A stretch of 64,000 nt of DNA from Shinella sp. UYSO24 (lineage in GTDB: Bacteria > Pseudomonadota > Alphaproteobacteria > Rhizobiales > Rhizobiaceae). Position 1 is the stretch's first letter; the number at the start of each line of letters is the position of its first letter. Under the pieces are notes generated by a model. The model did no database searches. It was not told the origin of the DNA and saw only the letters and a program-made list of their open reading frames with translations. The DNA lies in the NCBI GenBank assembly GCA_902167985.1, contig CABHNZ010000001.1, positions 310,001 to 374,000 on the forward strand. Direction: 5' to 3'. Made by a program: the position numbers and the translations under genes. Below, in pieces: positions 16,861-28,071 of the stretch.

Positions 16861-17820
16861 ATGCCGGCAAAGACCATCGACCACGCCTTTACCGCCACAG
16901 CACCGCGATCGGCAGCGACCGACCCCACCTATGCGGGTGCGCTATCCTTCATGCGGCGGCGCTATAGCAAGGATATCGCAGGCGCAGATACGATCGTCTG
17001 GGGCATTCCCTTCGATGCGGCAACCTCCAACCGGCCGGGCGCGCGTTTCGGGCCGCAGGCGATCCGCCGCGCCTCGGCGATCTTCGACAATGATCCGCAA
17101 TATCCGTTCTCGCGAGATCTCTTCGAAGACATGACGGTGATCGATTATGGCGACTGCCTTCTCGACTACGGCAATCATCAGGAGACGCCTGCGACCATCG
17201 AGGCAGAAGCGTCGAAACTCATCGGCGGCGGGGCCTTTCTTCTCACGCTCGGCGGCGATCACTTCGTCACATGGCCGCTTCTGAAGGCGCATGCAGCCAG
17301 ACACGGGCCACTGGCGCTGGTGCAGTTCGATGCGCATCAGGACACATGGTTCGATGACGGCAAAAGGATCGACCATGGCTCCTTCGTGGCGCGGGCGGTG
17401 CGCGACGGGATCATCGATCCGGCCCATTCGATCCAGACAGGCATCCGCACCCATGCGCCGGACGATTTCGGCATCCGCCTTCTCTTCGGCCATCAGGTGG
17501 AAGAGATGAGCGCCAAGGAGATTGCCGAGACGATCCTCGCGCATGTGGGCGGAAGGCCCGCCTACCTGACCTTCGATATCGACTGCCTCGACCCCGCCTA
17601 TGCGCCCGGCACCGGCACGCCTGTCGCCGGCGGGCCGTCGAGCGCCAAGATCCTCTCGGTGCTGCGCCATCTGGCGCCGCTCGATATCCGCGGCGCCGAT
17701 GTCGTGGAGGTGGCGCCGGCCTATGACCATGCCGATATCACCGCCATTGCCGGGGCGACGGTCGCCATGTATATGCTCGGGCTCAGAGCCGAGCGCCTCG
17801 CCCTTTCGACGGGCGCCTGA
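16861..17820 (+). CDS. speB: Agmatinase / ureohydrolase family protein
   Basis: A manganese ureohydrolase, predicted to split agmatine to putrescine and urea, although other guanidino substrates are possible. The 319-residue protein has the metal ligands in GGDHF, FDAHQDTW and FDIDCLDPAYAPGTGTP and the ending block VVEVAPAYDHADITA. An open frame extends upstream to 16351 but reads through the ABM gene in another frame, so I take the ATG at 16861. The previous gene stops four bases earlier. Confidence 0.88.
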   Translation: MPAKTIDHAFTATAPRSAATDPTYAGALSFMRRRYSKDIAGADTIVWGIPFDAATSNRPGARFGPQAIRRASAIFDNDPQYPFSRDLFEDMTVIDYGDCLLDYGNHQETPATIEAEASKLIGGGAFLLTLGGDHFVTWPLLKAHAARHGPLALVQFDAHQDTWFDDGKRIDHGSFVARAVRDGIIDPAHSIQTGIRTHAPDDFGIRLLFGHQVEEMSAKEIAETILAHVGGRPAYLTFDIDCLDPAYAPGTGTPVAGGPSSAKILSVLRHLAPLDIRGADVVEVAPAYDHADITAIAGATVAMYMLGLRAERLALSTGA

Positions 17821-17918
17821 CCTCGACAAAGACACCAGCGTTTAAGAAACTGATTCAAGACGCTGGCAGAATGATTCCGAAAATTCACCCAGGGCACTGA
17901 TCTTACAGGATAAAGACA

Positions 17919-18850
17919 ATGGCAGCGAAAATCTTCATCGATGGCGAACACGGCACGACGGGGCTGCAGATCCGCAGCCGCATGGCCGAGCGCCGCGATG
18001 TCGAGCTCTTGTCGATCCCGGAAGCCGAGCGCCGCAATGCCGCAATGCGCGAGGATCTTCTCAACAGCGCCGATATTGCCATCCTCTGCCTGCCCGACGA
18101 CGCTTCGCGCGAAGCCGTCGGCATGCTGGCCGGCAATAACAATGTCCGCATCATCGACACGTCGACCGCCTACCGTATCGATGCGGACTGGGCCTATGGC
18201 TTTGCCGAGATGGACAAGGCACAGGGCGACAAGATCCGTTCGGCACGCTATGTCGCCAATCCGGGCTGCTATCCGACCGCGCGATCGCGCTGATCCGGCC
18301 GCTTACCGCTGCCGGCATTCTGCCTGCCGCCTACCCCGTCTCGGTCAATGCCGTTTCGGGCTATACGGGCGGTGGCAAGCAGATGATCGGCCAGATGGAA
18401 GACCAGAGCCGCGAAGATGCGATCAGCGCCAACAACTTCCTTTATGGCCTGACGCTGAAGCACAAGCATGTGCCGGAAATGAAGATCCATGGCGGGCTCT
18501 CGCGCGCGCCGCTCTTCTCGCCGTCGGTCGGCCGCTTCCCGCAGGGGATGATCGTGCAGGTGCCGCTGTTCCTCGATGATCTTGCATCGGGCGCAAGCGT
18601 CGAGGGCATCCACAAGGCCTTGACCGAGCACTATGCCGGTCAGGATATCGTCACCGTCGTGCCGTTTGCCGAAGGCAAGGCGCTGCCGCGCATCGACGCG
18701 GAAGAGCTTGCCGGCAAGGACACGATGAAGCTTTTCGTCTTCGGCAATTCCGAGACCGGTCAGGTGAACCTCGTGGCGCTTCTCGACAATCTCGGCAAGG
18801 GCGCTTCCGGCGCTGCCGTACAGAACATGGACCTGATGCTTTCGGCCTGA
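17919..18850 (+). CDS. argC: N-acetyl-gamma-glutamyl-phosphate reductase (type 2)
   Basis: The third step of arginine synthesis, reducing N-acetylglutamyl phosphate with NADPH. The short type 2 form is indicated by [18 protein letters not shown] and 310 residues. The catalytic cysteine lies in NPGCYPT. The frame breaks just after it, near 18282: restoring one base gives [14 protein letters not shown]. Later blocks [15 protein letters not shown] and RFPQGM are in the second frame. A strong bidirectional terminator follows and separates it from convergent ctaA. Confidence 0.93.
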
Positions 18851-18873
18851 GCCGGCATTTCCAAGGCCAAACA

Positions 18874-18912
18874 AAAAAGAGCGCGAAGGGCACTGCCATT
18901 CGCGCTCTTTTT
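18874..18912. terminator. Bidirectional terminator between argC and ctaA
   Basis: AAAAAGAGCGCGAA and TTCGCGCTCTTTTT arms around an 11-base loop. A and T runs on both sides allow it to end argC (plus) and ctaA (minus). Confidence 0.9.
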
Positions 18913-18932
18913 GTTTGTTACGCCTGCAGCCG

Positions 18933-20035
18933 TTACCGGCTGACGGCAGGCCTTGCGTCTTCGGCCGGATAGGAGCCGACGAAGGCACGCCAGTGAGCAA
19001 TCGCAAAGCCGAGCACGATCAACGCGCCGGCCTGATGCGACAGGGCAAGATCGATCGGGACTTCGAAAATCAGCGTCGAAATGCCGAGCACGGCCTGGGC
19101 GCTGACGAGCACGAAAAGGATCAGCGCACGGCGCGCATGCGAGGATTGCGGCGCGCGGATGATGGCGATCAGCATATGCAGGAAGGTGCCGGCCCACAGG
19201 ACATAGGCGCCGCAGCGGTGGACGAACTGCACCGTCTTCGGGTTTCGAAGAGGTTGATCCACCAGGGGTTCTGGACGAAGAGATCACCCGGCACGAGCGA
19301 GCCGTCCATCAGCGGCCATGTATTATAGGTGAGGCCCGCATGCAGGCCGGCCACCAGCGCGCCGAGATAGATCTGGAAGATCGCCATGCAGGCAATCGCG
19401 CCGGCGGCATACTTCGACCAGGCGGTCGGCGGCGCGTCGGTCGGCTGTTTTGCAAGGCCGCGCATGATCCAGACCGAGGCGGAGAAGATCAGACAGGCAA
19501 TCGTCAGGTGGGTGGCCAAACGATATTGCGAGACGCTTGTCAGCTTTTCGAGGCCCGACGATACCATCCACCAGCCGATGAAGCCCTGAAAGCCGCCAAG
19601 CGCCAGAAGGCCGACCAGCGGCCAGCGCAGGCGCCTCTCGATGCGGCCAGTCGCCCAGAAGAAGATCAGCGGCAGCGCGAAGACCATGCCGATAGAACGC
19701 GCCAGAAGCCGGTGCGACCACTCCCACCAGAAGATCGACTTGAAGCCCTCGACCGTCATGTCGCTGTTCAGCTGCTCATATTGCGGAATGCGCTTGTAGA
19801 GGTCGAATTCCTCCTGCCATTCGGCGGCGCCAATCGGCGGGATGACGCCGTGGATCGGCTTCCATTCGGTGATCGACAGGCCGGAGCCCGTCAGTCGCGT
19901 GGCGCCACCGACGAGAACGAGGCAGAAAAGGATGAAGACGACCAGACCCAGCCAGATGCGAACGGCCTTGCGGTTGCGCTCGCGACGCTCGCTCGCCTGG
20001 GTGAAGTCAAAGGTGGATGCATCGGTCGCCGACAT
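18933..20035 (-). CDS. ctaA: Haem A synthase (COX15/CtaA)
   Basis: An inner-membrane enzyme that oxidises haem O to haem A for aa3-type cytochrome oxidase. About eight membrane segments are seen, with conserved histidine regions WWEWSHRLLAR, YRLATHLTIA, VQFVHRCGAYVLW and LSHQAGALIVLG, and GGATRLTGSGLSITEWKP near the start. The frame breaks near 19235, where one A is missing (FENPKTVQFV restored); the full protein is then 367 residues, as in relatives. It is convergent with argC and lies near the polysaccharide cluster, as in Agrobacterium. Confidence 0.94.
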
Positions 20036-20312
20036 ATTCGGGCACTCCTGTCGAGGCGCATGTCATTTCAAGGCGCATGTCGCTTGGCATGTTCGCGGGC
20101 GGACGACAAACGGCATCTCGACAATGCCGGGCCGGGCGCGGGCACGGGCGCAAGAGGTTGCGCCATCATGGGCCTTTTCTCCCCGTTGCTTTGCCCCATC
20201 GGGGCGTGCAAAACAAGCGGTGAAATTCGCGGCAAGCAGTCGCGCCGAGGTTTGACCTGCGTCATGGCGCGCCGGAAGCGGCACGCGGATGGCAAGACAA
20301 TGGGAGGATTGG

Positions 20313-20537
20313 ATGGTTCCCGGTTGGAAGAGTTTTGTCGGCACGATCCTCATCATCGTGCTCGTCATCGTCTATGCGCTGGCGGCGACGACGATCGCAA
20401 GCCTCCTGCTCGGCACTGCCCCCTGGTGGGTGCATCTTCTCTATTTCTTCCTGACCGGGCTTCTCTGGGTGCTGCCGGCCATGGTGATCATCAAATGGAT
20501 GGCCGGTCAGCGCAAGGCTTCCGGCCCCAAGGGATAG
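20313..20537 (+). CDS. DUF2842 small membrane protein
   Basis: A protein of about 74 residues with two membrane segments (TILIIVLVIVYALAATTIA and LLYFFLTGLLWVLPAMVII), matching the DUF2842 family found across alphaproteobacteria. I choose the ATG at 20313 because GGGAGG lies just before it; an ATG at 20289 is also open. Function is unknown. Confidence 0.82.
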   Translation: MVPGWKSFVGTILIIVLVIVYALAATTIASLLLGTAPWWVHLLYFFLTGLLWVLPAMVIIKWMAGQRKASGPKG

Positions 20538-20709
20538 GGCAGGATCATCACTCGTCCGACATGCGCCGATGACAGGGCCGCGACCGCCGGGTTTACCGGC
20601 CATTCACCAGACAGCGCAGATTCTTCACCCCGCCTTGCCGCGTAAACCGATTGATCAGGCCTCATGCCTATCTTCTCGCCAAGCCCACAAAGGGCAAGGA
20701 GAGGACGTC

Positions 20710-21938
20710 ATGCTGACCCAGCCGATTTGCGAGCCGGATCGCGAGCAGGACATGGCTGCTGCCGACGCGAGCAGCGCCGGCCCGACGGAAACGATCGGGC
20801 TCGATGCGCTTGCGCTGGATTTCGTCTTCGATGGCGGCGCGCTTGCGAGCGAATGGCGGGCGCTCGAACGGACCGACCAGATATCACTGCATCAGGGCTT
20901 CGACTGGTGCCAGGCGTGGGCGCAGGCGCATGGCAAGCCGCTGATGGTCTTGCGCGGGATGTTCGAGGGCCGCACGCTGATGCTGCTACCGCTCGATATC
21001 GTCCATGCACGTGCCTCGGCATAGCCCGGTTTCCCGGTGGCGGCTTCAACAATATGAATACTGGCCTTTTCGACCCGTCGATCGCAGCACCGGACAAGGC
21101 CCGGATGCAGGCCTTCCGGCACAAGCTGCGGCAGGCACTCTCGGGCCATGCGGATCTCCTGCATCTGGACCGGGTGCCGCTCGCCTGGCGCGGAATGCAA
21201 AGCCCGCTGCGTGGCATTCAAAATATCGAGAGCCAGAACCACGCCTTCCAGCTGAACCTGCGCGAGAGTTTCGACGCGACGCTCTCGCAGCTCAACGCCA
21301 AGAGCCGCAAGCGCAAGTTCCGCATCCAGACCCGCAGGCTGTCCGAACTCGGCGGGTTCGAGCATGTGATTGCCGCTACAGCCGAGGACGGCCACGCCCT
21401 GCTCGAAACCTTTTTCCGGCAGAAGGGCCAGAGACTGCAGGCCTTCGGGCTGCCTGACGTGTTTGCACCGGAAGACGTGCGCAAGTTTCTGCACTGCCTC
21501 GTGGACGTGCCGCCGCGCGGCGCCGACCATCCGCTGTCGCTCCATGCCATCAAGCTGAAGGGCGAGCATGACGGGCATGTGCTGGCCGTTGCAGCGCTGT
21601 CGCGCAAGGGCGATCATGTGATCTGCCAGTTCTCGTCGATCGACGACACGCTCTGCCCGGAGGCAAGCCCGGGCGAGCTTCTGTTCTGGCTGATGATCGA
21701 GGAAGCCTGCCGCAGCAAGGCTGCGATCTTCGATTTCGGCATCGGGGATCAGGCCTACAAGCGCAGCTGGTGCAATCAGGAAACCGTGCAGCACGACCTC
21801 GTCCTGCCGATCTCCACATTCGGGCGCATCATGGTGCCGGCAACGATTGCCATGACCCGCGCAAAGGCCGCCATCAAACGCCATCCCGCCGTCTATAAGG
21901 CGGTTCAGAAATGGCGTTCAAGACACCCGGCCGCATAA
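20710..21938 (+). CDS. CelD/BcsL-like GNAT acetyltransferase of the polysaccharide cluster
   Basis: A 409-residue cytoplasmic protein of the FemAB/CelD-like GNAT group, in which the C-terminal half forms the acyltransferase fold (KRKFRIQTRRLSELGG, FFRQKGQRLQAFG, YKRSWCNQ). Members are thought to acetylate sugars of exported polysaccharides. The frame breaks near 21018, and restoring one G gives HARGLGIARFPGGGFNNMNTG. It is convergent with the Wzc-like gene. Position and family fit the first gene of the Agrobacterium unipolar polysaccharide locus, but this identity is inference. Confidence 0.8.
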
Positions 21939-21993
21939 CCGGAGCCATAGCCCGATCACGCCAGCCGGAGATGCGATCTCAGCCGGCGCGATC

Positions 21994-24434
21994 TCAGGCG
22001 GCGCGTGGGCGACCGTTCAGCGGCGTGCCTGCATCACCCGTTTCGGAAATGACGAGGATGTTGGAGTAACCGGCCGCTTCGAAGGCGAGGATCTGGCTTG
22101 CCAGCTGTTCGTCGCTATAGCCCGGTGCCGAGAGCACGATATCGGCATCGCCACTCGGTATCAGGCGTTTCAGGCCGGAAATCTCGGCCGCACCGCATTC
22201 GACCAGAACCAGATCATAGGCATCGACCAGCGCATCGAGGATCATCGTCAGACGGTCGATGCCGCGCATGGCGGTGGCCGGATCAGATGCGCCCTGCGGA
22301 ATGATATGAGCATCGGACAGACGGTCGCGATGGATGGCATCGCCAAAGGCCGCCTCGCCGCAGAGAAGATCGGTAATCCCCGGCAGGCGGGCATCCTCGG
22401 CCATCAGGCGGCTCGGGCAGGCGGTTCCAGTCAGATCGACGAGAACCACCGAACGGCCCTCTTCGGCAACGGTGCGGGCAAGCATGACGGTGGTCGTTGA
22501 GCCCTGGTCACCAGCCGGAGACATAGCCACTGCGAGCGGCACAGCATGGCGTTGGAGATAGTGAGCAACGGAAGCGACGGTAAAGGCCGCATCATCGCCC
22601 GCTTCGGCAGGCTTTGCGGTCTCGGCCGTCACTACGACCGGCTCCGCGACGACTGCAGCAGTTTCCACATCCGTGGCCGGCGCGACTGCCGGAGCGGACT
22701 TTTGCACCAGCCGTGCTGCGGGGACAACGCCAGCGGCCGGCTCCCGGAAACGGCCGGCCTCGGCCTGCATGCGATGAACCGGCAAGGGCTTGTGGACAAA
22801 CTGTTGGCCCGTCTCTGTTTTGGCCTCGGTTTCGGTATCCGCCGTCACCGGCGACACGCCTTCGGCGGGCTTGGCCGCGGTTGCAGGTCCGGCTTTGGGC
22901 GCGTCTGCGGCGACAGCGGGCGTCACCGGCTGTTCGATCACAGGTTCCCTGACAGCGACCGGCTGGATTGCCGGTGCGGTCATCGCGACGACGGCCGGCT
23001 CTCCCGGAATGTCATCGTCTGCCTCACGGCGGCGGCCGACGGGGCGCATGGCGCGGCCGCTGAAAAGCTCGGCGGCAATGATCCCGAGGCAGAAGAGCAG
23101 GAAGGTTGCCAGCGTCACGACGATGACGATCGGCACAACCTCGGGAAGAAGGGTTCGGACGGCTCGACCGCATTCGAGACGATACGGGCATCCGCCGGGC
23201 TCGAATTGGTATCGAGGCGCGAGGTCGCTTCGCGGTAACGCGCAAGATAGGTTTCGAGAAGCTGGCGCTGGGCGGCCGCCTCACGCTCCAGCGAACGCAG
23301 GCCAACCTCGTCCTCGCCGGCCTTGGCGGCATCGGCCTTCAACCCGTTCATCTGCTGGGTCAGCTGGCGCTCGCGCAGTCTTGCCATCTCGGCATCATTG
23401 TCGAGGCTGGCGAGGATCTTCTTCGTTTCGCTGTCGATCTGCTGGCGGATCGCCGCAAGCTGGGCGCGAAGCCCGCGAAGCCGCGGATGGTTGTCCATCA
23501 GCACGGTCGAAAGATCGTTGATCTGCGCCTGAAGATTGGCCTCGGTTTCCTTCAGCCGCTGGATGACCTGCGAGCCGACGACATCGGCAAGCGTGTCGAG
23601 CGAGCGCCCTGCCCGCAGGGCGGCGCGGACGTTTTCGACACGGGCCTCGGCATTGGCTCGATCGGTGCGGGCGCGCGCCAGATCGGCCGTCATGTCATTC
23701 AGCTGCCGCGACGGAAGGCTGGCATTGTCGCCCGACTGGAAGAGACCGTTCTTCGCACGATAATCGGCAATCTTGCTTTCGGCGTCCTTGACCTTCTGGG
23801 TCAGGCTGGCGATTTCCGGCTGAAGCCATTTCGCCGTGTCCTGATGATTGTCGAGCTTGGCACCGCTCTGGATCTGCAGATAGATCTGCGCCATCTTGTT
23901 CGGGATGTCGGCCGCCAGCTTCGGATCACGCGAGGAGAACTCGATGGCGATGACGCGCGAATTCTCGACCGGGTAGACGTTCAGCTTGCCGCGAAACTCC
24001 TGGATGACACGATCTTCCGGATCAAGCTTCATCGGATCCTGGCGAAGACCGAGCAGAACCAGCGGGTCGGGCAGCATGGATTGCGCCGCCGGATCGAATT
24101 CCTTGCGATCCTGCAGTTTGAACTCGCGGGCAACGCGCTTGATGAGATCGGTCGACTGGAGAACCTGCGCCTGGCTGGTGACGTTGAGCGGATCGAGGAT
24201 CGGGTCGTTGCCGGATGGCGGGGCATCGCCGCCATTGAGGTTCTGCGAGCGTGCCTCGATCAGCAGCCTCGCCTCCCCCTTGTAACTGGGCTTGATGAGC
24301 GTCGCGCCGACGAAGGAGAGTGCCGCTGCCGCGACCGTGGCTGCAAGGATGCGCTTGCGGCGCTTCCACACCGCAGAGAAGACCTGCTTCAGGTCAATAT
24401 CCACATCCTGATGATTGCCGCCCAAGCTCGACAT
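21994..24434 (-). CDS. Wzc/GumC/ExoP-type polysaccharide copolymerase with degenerate kinase domain
   Basis: An inner-membrane protein that controls chain length and export of a Wzy-made polysaccharide. The N-terminal Wzz domain (DIDLKQVFSAVWKRRKRIL, first membrane helix) leads to a long periplasmic coiled coil (residues about 180-400) and a second helix (VVPIVIVVTLATFLLFCLG). A proline/alanine-rich linker follows, then a C-terminal ParA-like domain. That domain looks inactive: the Walker A place reads AGDQGSTTTV without lysine, VLVECGAA replaces the Walker B motif, and no tyrosine cluster ends the protein (end PLNGRPRAA). The frame breaks near 23143; restored length is 813 residues. It is divergent from the Wza gene. 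Confidence 0.86.
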
Positions 24435-24583
24435 AGTTCACTCCGAGTGCTCGATTTCCCCGGATCGTAAGGGGTTATGGTAACGCGACGGTTAATGAGG
24501 AGGCTGTGATGCTCCCGGCGATCCGCCGGCTGCGCGGGCGGGCGACGGCTCGAACATAAGAATTTCATGAAATACGCCGGATC

Positions 24584-24598
24584 TTTACCCGCCATTAA
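24584..24598. promoter_or_regulatory. Candidate CtrA-binding site upstream of the Wza gene
   Basis: TTTA-N7-TTAA (24584-24587 and 24595-24598), followed by CC, close to the CtrA pattern TTAA-N7-TTAA. It lies 57 bases before the Wza-like start, in the divergent promoter region shared with the copolymerase gene. The call rests on motif similarity only. Confidence 0.35.
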
Positions 24599-24654
24599 CC
24601 CTAACGGTTCGATAACGGCTCAACACCCAACGACAGCCGGAGCCGTGTCGTCAG

Positions 24655-25232
24655 ATGCAACTCGCCCGCCTCAAACATGTTCTGGCGCTTGCCCTTGCCG
24701 GCAGCTCGCTGATGATTGCCGGCTGCACGACGCAATCCGCGCCGGCGCCGGAAAGCTTCAAGCAGGCGGCATTGCAGCCCTACCATCTGGATAGCGGCGA
24801 CAGGCTGCGCATCAACGTCTTCGAGCAGACGGCGCTCAGCAATACCTATACGGTCGACCAGGCCGGCTATATCGCCTTCCCGCTGATCGGTCAGGTCGCC
24901 GCCCGCGGCCAGACCCTGACAGGCCTGGAAGCGCGATTGCCGCTCGTCTCAAGCGCGGCTATCTGCGCGATCCGGACGTGACGATCGAGGTCGATCGCTA
25001 CCGCCCCGTCTTCGTCATGGGTGAAGTCGGTCGTCCGGGCCAGTATTCCTATGTTCCGGGCATGACGGCGCAGACCGCGGTCGCCATCGCAGGCGGCTTC
25101 ACCTCGCGCGCCGCGCAGAGCGATGTCGACCTCACCCGCAAGATCAACGGTGAGGTGATCACCGGCCGGACCACGGTCGTGAGCCCGGTTCTGGCAGGCG
25201 ATACGATCTACGTTCGCGAACGCCTGTTCTGA
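24655..25232 (+). CDS. Wza-type polysaccharide export lipoprotein (short form)
   Basis: A 192-residue outer-membrane-associated export protein. The signal peptide ends in a lipobox (LMIAGC), the Poly_export domain follows (YHLDSGDRLRINVFEQTALSNTYTVDQAGYIAFPLIG), then a SLBB-type region (VFVMGEVGRPGQYSYVPGMTAQTAVAIAGGF). It is shorter than E. coli Wza and lacks the C-terminal helix that forms the pore, as in many rhizobial relatives. The frame breaks near 24945; restored sequence is ARIAARLKRGYLRDPDV. The glycosyltransferase gene begins six bases later. Confidence 0.87.
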
Positions 25233-25238
25233 TCTCCC

Positions 25239-26422
25239 ATGTCGGACGGCGTCCCCTTCGCATCCTGCACTGCTTCAGATCGCCGGTTGGCGGCATCTTC
25301 CGGCATGTGCGCGATCTGGTGGAGGAGCACCGCGCCGCCGGCCATGAGGTGGGTATTCTCTGCGACAGCTCTACGGGCGGGGCGCATGAGGACAGACTTT
25401 TCGACCAGATCAGGCCGCAGCTTTCGCTCGGCCTGACACGGCTGCCGATGCGCCGGGCGATCTCGCCCTCGGATATGGCGGCACTTTATAGAAGCTACAA
25501 GCACATCAAGAGCTTGCAGCCGGACGTTCTGCACGGACACGGCGCCAAGGGCGGCGTGATCGCGCGGGTGATCGGCTCAGCCCTGCGGGTCAACAGGTAT
25601 CGCGTAGCCCGCCTTTATTCGCCGCATGGCGGCAGCCTGCACTTCGACCGGTCCACGCTTTCGGGACAGGCGGTGCTGAGGCTCGAGCGCTTTCAGGAGC
25701 GCTTTACCGACAGTCTCGTCTTCGTCTGCAATTACGAGCAGCGGGCCTATGAGGCCAAGGTCGGGATACCGCGGACGGCTTCGCGGGTCGTCTATAACGG
25801 CATTCAGGATGCCGAATTCGAACCGGTTGCGCTGGCCGGCGACGCGGTGGACTTTCTCTACATAGGCATGCTGCGCGATCTCAAGGGACCGGATGTCTTC
25901 ATCGATGCTTTCGGGCGCGCCGAAAGGGCGGTCGGCCGGCCGCTGACAGGCCTTCTCATCGGCGACGGGCCGGATCGCGACAAGTATGAGGGAATGCTTG
26001 CCGAGCGCGGATTATCGCGCCGGGTGCGGATGATGGCGGCGATGCCGGCGCGCAAGGCCTTCGGGATGACGAAATTCGTCGTGGTTCCTTCCCGCGCCGA
26101 AGCCATGCCCTATATCGTTCTGGAAGCTCTTGCAGCCGAAAAGCCGCTGATCGCCTCACAGGTCGGCGGCATTCCGGAAGTGCTTGGGGCCGACAGCGCG
26201 GCGCTGGCGCGCCCGGGTGATGCAGCGGATCTCGCGCGCATCATGACGGAGGCAGCCACCACGCCGGACTGGCAGGAAACGGTGATGCCGCGGCCGGAGG
26301 ATTTCCGTGCCGTTTTCTCCGCTTCCGTGATGGCCCGCTCCATGCTTGAGCTTTATGTCGACCTGCTGCCCGCACTGCGCACGGGGCAGCGTGCCGATCT
26401 GATACAGCGCGCAGACGCCTGA
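25239..26422 (+). CDS. Glycosyltransferase, family 4-like
   Basis: A 394-residue GT-B glycosyltransferase with an N-terminal acceptor domain and a C-terminal nucleotide-sugar domain containing FLYIGMLRDLKGPDVFIDAF, LLIGDGPDRDKYE and PSRAEAMPYIVLEALAAEKPLIAS (the E-x7-E region). It begins at the ATG at 25239, but the frame changes within five codons near 25247. Restoring one G gives MSDGRPLRILHCFRSPVGGIFRHVRDL as separate recognisable pieces: the start, then the glycine-rich loop PVGGIF. It is probably cotranscribed with the Wza gene; the sugar is unknown. Confidence 0.87.
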
Positions 26423-26523
26423 TCCTCCACACAGATCATGCTTCAAAGTTCCTTAGCATCTTCAAGGTATCGTGACCGCGATGCCCTTCCCTCCCTATGA
26501 GACGGACGCCAAGGTAGCCAGGC

Positions 26524-28071
26524 ATGAACCAGCGCAGAAAGCCAGAAGAGTTCGACGTAGAGGAACTGCGCCGCAAGGTGGCGGAGATCCGCGCGCGCGA
26601 CAATGACGACGAGGCGCTTGCGACGCTCAATCCGCTCGCACGCCAGATTGCCGAGCAGTATCGCGATACGAATTACTCGCCCGCCATGCTGATCGGCACG
26701 TTCCGCATTTTCGAATATTGCGCGCTGGTCGCGATCGGCGTGGTTGCCGCCCTGCTTCTGACGCAGCCGGGCGATGGCGACATGCTGGCGCGGCTTGCCA
26801 TCATCGTGGTCGGCATGGGCTTGGCCGTGCTCCTGATGCAGCTTGCCGATACCTACCAGATCCCCTCGCTGCGGGCTGCGACACGCACGTCGCGACGCGT
26901 GATCGGCAGTTTTGCGATTGCCTTTGCGCTGACGGCAGGCGCGATCGAGATCCTCGAAGGCGGAAGCCATTCGTTCCTGACAATGATGGCATGGTTCGTC
27001 TGCGGCGCCGTCTATCTCTTCGTCGAGCGCTGGTTTACCGGCTATGCCATCCGCAACTGGGCGCGCAACGGCGTGATGGAACGCCGCGCGGTGATCGTCG
27101 GCGGCGGCGAGCCTGCAAAACAGTTCGTTCGTGAACTGGAGCGCCAGCCTGATAACGACATCCGCATCTGCGGTATTTTCGACGACCGCGGCAGCGACCG
27201 CTCCCCGACCGTCGTTGCCGGCTATCCAAAGCTCGGCACCTTTGCCGAACTGGTCGAATTTGCCCGGCTGGCCCGTATCGACATGCTGATCATCGCGCTG
27301 CCGGCAAGCGCCGAACAGCGCATCCTGCAGCTGATGCGCAAGCTCTGGGTTCTGCCTGTCGATATTCGTCTGGCCGCGCATGCAAGCCGCCTTCGGTTCC
27401 GCCCGCGCTCCTATTCGCATGTCGGCACGGTGCCGATGTTCGACCTTTTCGACAAGCCGATCCGCGACTGGGATTCGGTTGCCAAGCGGCTGTTCGACAT
27501 CGTCTTTGCGCTCGGCTCGATCCTCGTTCTGTGGCCGGTGATGCTGGTTGCGGCGGCGGCCGTAAAATTCACCTCGCAAGGGCCGATCCTCTTCAAGCAG
27601 AAGCGCCACGGCTTCAACAACGAGATCATCGAGGTTTTGAAGTTCCGCTCGATGTTCACCAATATGAGCGACCAGAGCGCCATCAAGGCCGTGACCAAGG
27701 GCGATCCGCGCGTCACCCCCGTCGGCCGCTTCCTGCGCAAATCCTCGATCGATGAACTGCCGCAGCTCTTCAACGTTTTGCGCGGCGAGCTGTCGCTGGT
27801 CGGGCCGCGCCCGCATGCGATCAGCGCGCAGACCGGTGAGCGCAAGTATGTCGATGTGGTCGACGGCTATTTCGCCCGCCACCGGGTAAAGCCCGGCGTG
27901 ACGGGCTGGGCACAGATCAACGGCTTGCGCGGCGAACTCGACAGCGACGACAAGATCCGCGCCCGTACCCGCTACGATCTCGACTATATCGAGAACTGGT
28001 CGCTGTTCTTCGACCTGAAGATCCTGTTCCTGACACCGGTGCGACTGCTTAACACGGACAACGCCTATTGA
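26524..28071 (+). CDS. Undecaprenyl-phosphate hexose-1-phosphate transferase (PHPT)
   Basis: The priming enzyme that loads the first sugar phosphate onto undecaprenyl phosphate. The 515-residue protein has four N-terminal membrane segments, a CoA-binding-like middle domain (RAVIVGGGEPAKQFVRELE), a fifth segment (LFDIVFALGSILVLWPVMLV) and the catalytic bacterial sugar transferase domain (FKQKRHGFNNEIIEVLKFRSM, SSIDELPQLFNVLRGELSLVGPRP, GVTGWAQINGLRG). This is the WcaJ-like form, like UppE of Agrobacterium. Its stop overlaps the next gene's start. Confidence 0.92.
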   Translation: MNQRRKPEEFDVEELRRKVAEIRARDNDDEALATLNPLARQIAEQYRDTNYSPAMLIGTFRIFEYCALVAIGVVAALLLTQPGDGDMLARLAIIVVGMGLAVLLMQLADTYQIPSLRAATRTSRRVIGSFAIAFALTAGAIEILEGGSHSFLTMMAWFVCGAVYLFVERWFTGYAIRNWARNGVMERRAVIVGGGEPAKQFVRELERQPDNDIRICGIFDDRGSDRSPTVVAGYPKLGTFAELVEFARLARIDMLIIALPASAEQRILQLMRKLWVLPVDIRLAAHASRLRFRPRSYSHVGTVPMFDLFDKPIRDWDSVAKRLFDIVFALGSILVLWPVMLVAAAAVKFTSQGPILFKQKRHGFNNEIIEVLKFRSMFTNMSDQSAIKAVTKGDPRVTPVGRFLRKSSIDELPQLFNVLRGELSLVGPRPHAISAQTGERKYVDVVDGYFARHRVKPGVTGWAQINGLRGELDSDDKIRARTRYDLDYIENWSLFFDLKILFLTPVRLLNTDNAY

